Under the pieces are notes generated by a model. It ran no database searches. It saw only the letters and a list, made by a program, of their open reading frames with translations, and was not told the DNA's origin. The position numbers and the translations under genes are program-made. From the NCBI GenBank assembly GCA_025057695.1, contig JANWVB010000044.1, positions 1 through 10,289 on the forward strand: DNA of 10,289 bases, given 5' to 3'. Below, one piece after another: positions 5,191 through 10,289 of this stretch (its first letter is position 1; each line of letters starts with the position of its first letter). Source of the DNA: Patescibacteria group bacterium. GTDB taxonomy: Bacteria > Patescibacteriota > Microgenomatia > UBA8517.

Positions 5191-6226
5191 CTATTGTTTC
5201 AAGCTGCCAGAGCCAATCACAAAGTGTGGAGAGAGATTATTCAATGCGCTTGAAAATGTTGAACCATGATGCGGAGCTGTCATAGCATAAAAACTTGGAT
5301 TTAACTTTGCTACTACTTGGGGAATCACCTTTGGACTTGCGTCGCCCCAAGCAAGCAGCCAGTGACCGTCTAATGTGAAAACCAAACTGAGATCATTTGC
5401 GACCCTGCACAATGCTCTATTTGCCTTGCGGGTAATCTCAGGAATTTTCTTATCATCTATCAAATTAGGTGCAGTAAAGTTCTCGAGAACTTCTTCCTGT
5501 TCAACATCCTCAACTCTGTCATCAATTTGGTATATTTCACTAACGTTATCGTCCCACGTCTCCAGAGTTTCTTCGTTTTCCTGAGTTTTGGTATACATTC
5601 TCACTAAACTCTGTTTTTGCTCCTGTAAAAGCTCATCAATTTTTTTCAAATCATAATCCTCTTTCAAGGCAGATGCATAGGATTCCAGCGCTTTTCTTAC
5701 ATTTTTGCTGAAACTTTTTGGCATGAGCGAAGGTGGCCATAGCACTTTCAGTTTAACTCCTGAAATATACTTCTTTTCACCAGCAACGAGTGGCCAACCT
5801 TTTGCTTTCGTGTTGTGCCAGTTGAGTGCGTTGACCAGTTTCACAAGATCCCAACCCATGTGCCCACTCTTTTCCCCCAAGCACTTTCCCAGCATGATAC
5901 TGGTTTAAAGCAGCAAATGCCAGGATAAGTTGTGGAGTGTTGCCATTTTGCATTTTAGGTATGCTAGGATAATAGATGTTTCGGATTGATAACGTGTTTT
6001 TGAAATTTTCCCTTTTCGCATATTAAAGCCCGCTATAATCATCAAAATGGAAGTGGCTAAACACCAATGTATCAATCTTGAAGGGGGGCTTAATGAACAA
6101 TTCCTTAAATGCTCTGCCCGGATCGGATTTTGAACCACAGTCATAGGCGATCTTTGCCCCCGTAGAGCTCAAAAGGCATGCTGCCTGGCCGTGCTCAACG
6201 TCAGAAAAGTAAAATCGCCACAGCAT
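5191..6226 (-). pseudogene. Broken metallo-beta-lactamase-fold hydrolase (ComEC-C-terminal-like)
   Basis: Three consecutive pieces form one gene. Piece 1 (6226-6023) has the MBL N-terminus (FSDVEHGQ, YDCGS) and the metal motif SHFHFDDYSGL, then hits TAA at 6025-6023. The same frame continues past the stop with coherent protein (NIYYPSIPKM, LILAFAALNQYHAGKVLG) to about 5875. A one-base shift at the GGGGG run (5874-5878) then leads into the frame ending at 5191. That piece has GWDLVKLVNALNW, a charged coiled segment, LLAWGDA and APHHGSTFSS, the distal MBL metal-binding elements. An intact protein would be about 345 residues. The usual HxHxDH motif reads HxHxDD, one base from histidine, so a metal ligand is also lost. 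The family hydrolyses phosphoesters or related bonds; the substrate here is unknown. The frame is also open upstream of ATG 6226 (back to 6283) with plausible residues, so the original start may be lost. Confidence 0.82.
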
Positions 6227-6312
6227 TTGGTTTGAATGAAAACTTGGGTTTTTTCTGATATAAAAATCTTTCAGGGGATTTAACTTTGTTTTTTAAATAC
6301 ACAGCATCTATA

Positions 6313-7155
6313 TCAAGAAATAGCGTTGCGAATCTTACGTATTGGCCATGTAATTAACCTACCAATTTTAAAGCTATAACTTTGCTTTAGGTTATTAATT
6401 TCTAGTTCGAATTTTATTTTGAGCTGTTCTTTTTCTTCAATTAGTTGTAATAGTTCCAGTTCTTTCCTGATGCTGTAGCCTAGTCTCTCAAAAAGTTGAT
6501 AAAAAACTGGTTGCTCAAGAGCTTCACAAAGCAATAAGAAGTCACTGGGCACATTTTTTCCAACAATGACAATACCAAGTCCATAACCATGACGAAAATT
6601 GAAAGTCTTAAAAGATGATGATACCTCCTGCATAAGCCGCCAAACACCAAAATTTCTTTCTCTCACCTCAGTATCATGCAATAACACAACACCCTGTTCG
6701 CTGATTTTGGGTAACCAACTATCAAAATCGTGCTTTACAGCTTCGTAAGTATGTAAGCCATCAATGTGCAGAAGATCGACTTCGCCATTGCTAAAATATG
6801 GCAAGGCTTCGTCAAAAGTCATACGCAAGAGATGTGCAAATGAAAAGTAATTTTTATTAACTATTGCCTTTAATGACTGGAAAACACTGTCATCATAAAA
6901 TCCAGCGTGTTCATCACCTTGCCATGTGTCCACTGCATAGACTGATGATTTTAAATCGTTTTCTTGGACAGCCTGACAAAAGCTGAGGAATGATGCACCA
7001 TGGTGAGTTCCTAATTCCACAATTTTTCTCGGCTTAAGAAAATTAATAGCTGCGAATGCGAATGGAATATGGTCCAACCATGCAGACGGTGGGAGATACA
7101 TTGGTTTTCTAATGCTACTATATATCAAATTATTCCAAAAGTTGTCGCTAAACAT
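6313..7155 (-). CDS. Class I SAM-dependent methyltransferase (Methyltransf_24 type) with coiled-coil tail
   Basis: This 280-residue protein has motif I KIVELGTHHGASF (44-56), the strand-2 acidic region AVDTWQGD (74-81), LLHIDGLHTYEAVKHDFDSW (128-147) and GVVLLHDTE (155-163). These are the landmarks of the Methyltransf_24 class found beside glycosyltransferases in O-antigen and glycan loci. It would transfer a methyl group from SAM to a glycan or nucleotide sugar; the acceptor is unknown. Residues about 228-258 form a charged heptad-like coil (KELELLQLIEEKEQLKIKFE). This is followed by a basic SYSFKIGRLITWPIRKIR tail, of a kind often seen at the ends of surface-glycan enzymes and perhaps used for membrane or partner contact. 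It starts at ATG 7155 inside the family 2 glycosyltransferase gene (31-base overlap) with a weak ribosome site, so translation is probably coupled. Confidence 0.88.
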   Translation of the reverse strand: MFSDNFWNNLIYSSIRKPMYLPPSAWLDHIPFAFAAINFLKPRKIVELGTHHGASFLSFCQAVQENDLKSSVYAVDTWQGDEHAGFYDDSVFQSLKAIVNKNYFSFAHLLRMTFDEALPYFSNGEVDLLHIDGLHTYEAVKHDFDSWLPKISEQGVVLLHDTEVRERNFGVWRLMQEVSSSFKTFNFRHGYGLGIVIVGKNVPSDFLLLCEALEQPVFYQLFERLGYSIRKELELLQLIEEKEQLKIKFELEINNLKQSYSFKIGRLITWPIRKIRNAIS

Positions 7156-8132
7156 CTTAAATATGCTTTAATATGCTTTTTTGTGAAAACGCTTTTAGTA
7201 ATTGTCACGACTCTCCTACCGAATGCAAAAACTTTATCAAATATGTTAAACCGGTTCTTGAGTTTTCTTAATATCAAAATTGCGGCGTAAGCTTTGGATC
7301 TTTTTATTGCATTTAATTCAAACAAAACATGTCTGTACTCATTCCAGAGACCAGTTAAATGTGCCAGCACCTCACGATTCTTCAAGGTGATTCCGTATTT
7401 TGCCGGTACATACTTGTCAATACAATTAATGATCCTTGTAACCTGTAGCGGAGTGTTTTTGTAAGAGTTTCCGGGATGATCTCGATATATGAAAACTGGT
7501 ATATCAGTATAATGGTATTTAATGCCTTGCTCAATTAGATGTTTGGTTATTTTAATAGTCAGGGACCAATCCTCTGAAGTTTCTCGATCCGCATCCCAGC
7601 CTCCTATTTTTCTTAATATTACTTTTGCTATGATCGTGGATTGCACGAAGATAAAGCCCAAATTTGTGTACAGATGTTTCAGCAATTTTTTGGGTCCCTG
7701 CGACAAAAAATTCCTTACTCTTTCACCATGAATCTGATCTAATTGATGGGTAAAGCCCTCGTTGATTAGCCAGTGCACATTGTATCCCGAGAAATAGCCT
7801 AATACTTTATCAACATTTTCTGGTATATAGACATCATCAGATGCAAAAGCCATAATATGCGTATGACGCGCCAGCTGCAAGGCAATGTTTAGTGATTTAC
7901 CGGGGCCATAGTTTTGGGGATTTCGTCTAATTTGGTATTTGATACCCTTATTTAGAAAATTTTGGTCCATGTAAAGTTTTGCAACCTGAAAGGATTCGTC
8001 GGTAGAATAATCGTCAATAACAATCACTTCTAATGGTCTAAACTGAATTCTTGCTATAGATTCAAGGCATGAGGTTACTAGATTTGCATGATTATACATC
8101 GGTATTATGATGCTTACACTCTTAAGCTTCAC
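7125..8132 (-). CDS. Family 2 glycosyltransferase
   Basis: This encodes 335 residues with a GT-A fold. The N-terminal strand SVSIIIPMYNHANLV (5-19) leads to VIVIDDYSTDES (36-47). The metal-binding DxD-type motif is ASDD (97-100), and SEDWSLTIKI (186-195) carries the ED catalytic-base position. The rest is a basic, helix-rich C-terminal region without clear membrane spans. GT2 enzymes invert configuration when adding a sugar from a nucleotide donor to a lipid-linked or peptide acceptor at the inner face of the membrane; donor and acceptor cannot be told here. It starts at GTG 8132, inside the last codons of the aminotransferase gene (11-base overlap), with GGGGA about six bases upstream. It overlaps the methyltransferase gene by 31 bases at its 3' end. 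Because the aminotransferase makes a 3-aminosugar, this enzyme may be the one that transfers it. Confidence 0.9.
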   Translation of the reverse strand: MKLKSVSIIIPMYNHANLVTSCLESIARIQFRPLEVIVIDDYSTDESFQVAKLYMDQNFLNKGIKYQIRRNPQNYGPGKSLNIALQLARHTHIMAFASDDVYIPENVDKVLGYFSGYNVHWLINEGFTHQLDQIHGERVRNFLSQGPKKLLKHLYTNLGFIFVQSTIIAKVILRKIGGWDADRETSEDWSLTIKITKHLIEQGIKYHYTDIPVFIYRDHPGNSYKNTPLQVTRIINCIDKYVPAKYGITLKNREVLAHLTGLWNEYRHVLFELNAIKRSKAYAAILILRKLKNRFNIFDKVFAFGRRVVTITKSVFTKKHIKAYLRCLATTFGII

Positions 8133-9177
8133 TAATAATCCCCAGATAAAATGGCAAACTCACCTGAAATCTTGCGAATTTTTCTGCAACCGGCAAGTAA
8201 CTTTTTGCAATGCCAAGTAACTCATGAAAATCGTTAATGCAGTAAGGATAGTGTGAAGGCAATTCGTAACTAGATAAAATGCCCTTTGTATCTAGACACG
8301 ACAAAATATGTGGAGCAGCTTCAGATGAATATCTAACAAAAGTCAATTGGTTTTGTAATCTTTCATTATATACACTGATCAGCTGGGCAGCCAATTTTCG
8401 TCGCTCAGTTACATGGGTTTCAAGATATTTAAGTTTAATTCTCAAAAAAGCAGCTTGCAACTCATCCAAGCGCGAATTGAACCCCAACATTTCGTGTTTA
8501 TATTTTGAGATCGAGCCATAATTTCTCATTTTTCTACATTTCTCTGCTAGAAGAGCATCATTGGTGGTAATTGCACCTCCATCTCCTAGTGCCCCTAAAT
8601 TTTTAGTCGGATAAAAACTTGTGGCATTTATGTGACCAAAACTGCCTGTTTTTTGGCCCAAGATTGAGGCCCCTACTGCTTGTGCATTGTCTTCCACCAC
8701 AAAAAGCGAGAAACGACGGGCGATTTCAAGAATCGCTGGCATATCTGCGGGGTTACCATATAGGTGAACGGCAATGATTGCTTTTGTCTTGGGGCTAATC
8801 CTTTCAACGATTTTTTGAGGATCAATGTTAGCATCCTCAGGCCTCACGTCAATCGGAACAGGTATTGCGCCAACATTTACTACCGCAAGCCATGTTGCAA
8901 AGAAAGTAAATCCGGGAACAATTACTTCATCACCGTGTTCTATGCCCAACGCCTTCAAGCTTATTATCAGTGCATCTAGGCCGCTATTGACACCTATGCA
9001 ATATTTTACTCCTATGAAATCTGCAAACTCTTGCTCAAAGTTTTCCAACTCTTGGCCTAATATGAATTGACTTCTATCGATAATCGCACTAAACTTTTCC
9101 TCCAACTCCCTCTTTATGGATTTGTGTAAGGGATATAAATCATAAAAAGTGTGACTAAGTGGATTTTTTATGTCCAC
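8122..9177 (-). CDS. fdtB: PLP-dependent 3-aminosugar transaminase (FdtB/QdtB-like, DegT/DnrJ/EryC1 family)
   Basis: This 351-residue enzyme is predicted to aminate a dTDP-3-keto-6-deoxyhexose with glutamate and PLP, giving dTDP-Fuc3N or dTDP-Qui3N. Landmarks are VNSGLDAL (63-70), VPGFTFFATW (87-96), VEDNAQAVGA (161-170, D163 facing the PLP nitrogen), SFYPTKNLGALGDGGA (187-202, K192 forming the Schiff base), MLGFNSRLDELQAA (230-243) and the late HYP (309-311). It starts at GTG 9177 and overlaps the ketoisomerase gene by 23 bases. The C-terminus is odd. The gene stops at 8122, within the next gene's start, apparently 10-20 residues short of the usual final helix. The strand before HYP (about 290-308) is short and poorly conserved, while another frame there reads YFVVSRYKG. 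Activity is likely but not assured. The choice between Fuc3N and Qui3N cannot be made from this gene. Confidence 0.85.
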   Translation of the reverse strand: MDIKNPLSHTFYDLYPLHKSIKRELEEKFSAIIDRSQFILGQELENFEQEFADFIGVKYCIGVNSGLDALIISLKALGIEHGDEVIVPGFTFFATWLAVVNVGAIPVPIDVRPEDANIDPQKIVERISPKTKAIIAVHLYGNPADMPAILEIARRFSLFVVEDNAQAVGASILGQKTGSFGHINATSFYPTKNLGALGDGGAITTNDALLAEKCRKMRNYGSISKYKHEMLGFNSRLDELQAAFLRIKLKYLETHVTERRKLAAQLISVYNERLQNQLTFVRYSSEAAPHILSCLDTKGILSSYELPSHYPYCINDFHELLGIAKSYLPVAEKFARFQVSLPFYLGIISEA

Positions 9178-9565
9178 AAGCTTCTAAAAAATCTTTATAA
9201 TCTCTGATATAATCTGATTCATCGTAGTATTGATCAGCGAGCACAAGGCAAACAGCACCTGAAGAAAAATTATTGATTATCCGCCAATGCATCGGCGGGA
9301 TAAACAAGCCATGGTAAGAGCGATTTAAGTGAAAGACTTTTTTCTCTGTCCCATCATCTAAATGGACATCAAAACTTCCAGAGATGGCAATCATAAGTTG
9401 CTGGAGTCTCTTGTGGGCATGTCCTGCACGTTCTGCGCCTCCAGGGACATCATAAAGGTAATATATACGCTTGATCTGGAATGGGATGTGCGTGCCACTT
9501 TCAATGAACGTTAAATTTCCCCTTTGGTCATGGATTATCGGAAGTTTGATTAGTTTCAGTTCCAC
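9155..9565 (-). CDS. fdtA: dTDP-4-keto-6-deoxyglucose 3,4-ketoisomerase (FdtA/QdtA-like cupin)
   Basis: This 136-residue cupin of the WxcM-like/FdtA family has the usual length for a single-domain enzyme. It would move the keto group of dTDP-4-keto-6-deoxyglucose from C4 to C3, setting up amination by the next gene's product. Visible features are DQRGNLTFIE (13-22), IKRIYYLYDVPGG (31-43) and ERAGHAHKRLQQL (45-57), with H49 and H51 at the positions of the catalytic histidines described for FdtA. SGSFDVHLDDG (62-72) and the late strand CLVLADQYYDESDYIRDY (106-123) follow. It starts at GTG 9565, with GGA about six bases upstream, 23 bases after the acyltransferase stop. Whether it keeps the gluco configuration (QdtA) or inverts C4 (FdtA) depends on a few active-site residues that I cannot assign with certainty, so the symbol is provisional. 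Confidence 0.88.
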   Translation of the reverse strand: MELKLIKLPIIHDQRGNLTFIESGTHIPFQIKRIYYLYDVPGGAERAGHAHKRLQQLMIAISGSFDVHLDDGTEKKVFHLNRSYHGLFIPPMHWRIINNFSSGAVCLVLADQYYDESDYIRDYKDFLEACGHKKST

Positions 9566-9588
9566 AAAGATTCCAGTCTACTCAACTA

Positions 9589-10289
9589 TTAAGATACATT
9601 TATTTCGTAAAATTCATGCACCACAGTTCTGCCACCGAACCCTTCTTTAAATTGAGCAAGGCCACTGTTTAAGTAACGGCCCTCATGTTCATTCGAAATT
9701 CCAAAATCGAAGTACTTTTTGTTCGAATAAACCTCTTGAATTAGATGGTTCAACAAAAAATCCAAGGCGCGGATTTTCAAACCCTCAGAACTATTGGCCA
9801 TATATTGCACATGACTTACGGTTTTGTTTTCATAAATTACTGTCCCGGCCAATGGTACACTTTGATGATAGGCTAAAAACAAATGTATATTTTGTGGGAA
9901 TCGGAAAGCAAGGGTTTTTATTTCCTCCAATGTGTGTACTGGTTGTTTATTGTACTTTTCCTTGAGAACTTTTTCTAGCAACGGCCAAAAGAGATGGTAA
10001 TCATTACTTTTTTCTATAACGATACCGGCTTTCGCAGCTTTTCGTGAAGAATACTTTTTACCGTGTTGCTGCGGGATTTTGCAAGTCAAATCGATAACCG
10101 TCGTAACATCACGCCGAATTAAGCTTGCTTTGTGTAGAAACAAACAGTACAGATCTTCCTGTGTCGGTGCCTGATGGTATATATAGGGTATACACTTGTA
10201 AATGACTCTAGTAATTGTATTATCACGAAGAACCTGGAGCCATCGGTTAAATAACTCTATGAAAGAGGAAATCGTCATATCTGTTCCAA
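9589..10289 (-). CDS. FemAB/GNAT-like acyltransferase (5' end beyond right edge)
   Basis: The frame stays open to the right edge. The first Met in it (10278) is probably internal, because related proteins have roughly 100 more N-terminal residues. Visible landmarks, numbered from that Met, are VIYKCIPYIYHQAPTQEDLY (25-44) and VIDLTCKIPQQHGKK (61-75). RKAAKAGIVIEKS (79-91), KYNKQPVHTLEEI (108-120) and AGTVIYENKTVSHVQYMANS (144-163) follow. The signature YFDFGISNEHEGRYLNSGL (189-207) leads to FKEGFGGRTVVHEFYEI. This order marks the GNAT group related to FemAB that occurs in sugar and exopolysaccharide clusters and transfers acyl or aminoacyl groups to amines. It sits 23 bases upstream of the ketoisomerase, so it may supply the N-acylation of the 3-aminosugar that FdtC-type enzymes give in other loci. 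That role is inferred from position only. Confidence 0.8.
   Translation of the reverse strand, partial: GTDMTISSFIELFNRWLQVLRDNTITRVIYKCIPYIYHQAPTQEDLYCLFLHKASLIRRDVTTVIDLTCKIPQQHGKKYSSRKAAKAGIVIEKSNDYHLFWPLLEKVLKEKYNKQPVHTLEEIKTLAFRFPQNIHLFLAYHQSVPLAGTVIYENKTVSHVQYMANSSEGLKIRALDFLLNHLIQEVYSNKKYFDFGISNEHEGRYLNSGLAQFKEGFGGRTVVHEFYEINVS

Noticed and set aside
5905..6144. 79-codon minus-strand frame overlapping the broken hydrolase
   Set aside because: It runs across the hydrolase lesions in a third frame and shows no domain; the hydrolase frames explain the region better.
7160..7179. Tandem 10-base repeat AATATGCTTT just upstream of the methyltransferase start
   Set aside because: Two copies only, within GT2 coding sequence (KHIKAY); probably chance in AT-rich DNA.
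1..10289. CRISPR array, tRNA/rRNA, insertion sequence, integrase or defence operon
   Set aside because: No regularly spaced repeats, tRNA-like fold, transposase motifs or nuclease/helicase genes were found by reading the sequence.

Overview
The window holds part of a bacterial surface-polysaccharide locus (O-antigen, capsule or glycoprotein glycan type). The evidence is a run of nucleotide-sugar enzymes, glycosyltransferases and small SAM methyltransferases. Every gene is on the minus strand except one methyltransferase. Tight overlaps, Shine-Dalgarno starts and a TDP-sugar branch with FdtA/FdtB-like enzymes suggest a Gram-negative bacterium, but the species cannot be named. By eye most of the window is AT-rich (about 35-40% GC), while the left ~470 bases are clearly richer (about 50-57% in the stretches counted). 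This suggests an AT-rich cassette beside a more chromosome-like segment.

Layout read along the minus strand from the right edge. A FemAB/GNAT-like acyltransferase (5' end outside the window) is followed by an fdtA-like 3,4-ketoisomerase, an fdtB-like PLP aminotransferase, a family 2 glycosyltransferase and a class I methyltransferase with a coiled-coil tail. The last four of these overlap one after another and look like one translationally coupled operon. Next is a broken metallo-beta-lactamase-fold gene (5191-6226) with an in-frame stop, a frameshift and a changed metal ligand. A 40-residue single-helix membrane peptide gene (5049-5171) follows it closely. Then comes about 450 bases without a confident gene, carrying inverted repeats and a short coding-like remnant. 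After that lies a 749-residue protein with two different GT-B glycosyltransferase modules. A lone plus-strand methyltransferase (1692-2264) has a hairpin-bearing leader. Finally come a galE-type epimerase, a small basic protein of unknown function, and the first 25 codons of UDP-glucose 6-dehydrogenase at the left edge.

Working model. FdtA and FdtB would turn dTDP-4-keto-6-deoxyglucose into a dTDP-3-amino-3,6-dideoxyhexose (Fuc3N or Qui3N type), and the neighbouring acyltransferase may acylate the amine. GalE and UDP-glucose dehydrogenase would supply UDP-galactose and UDP-glucuronate. The glycosyltransferases assemble the units and the methyltransferases may cap or decorate them. RmlA/RmlB, a flippase, a polymerase and export genes are not in the window.

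The most unusual items are the decayed metallo-hydrolase with its small membrane partner, the hairpin that hides a Shine-Dalgarno sequence and shows GGA in its loop ahead of the plus-strand methyltransferase, and the two-domain glycosyltransferase. No convincing new defence or mobile system is visible.
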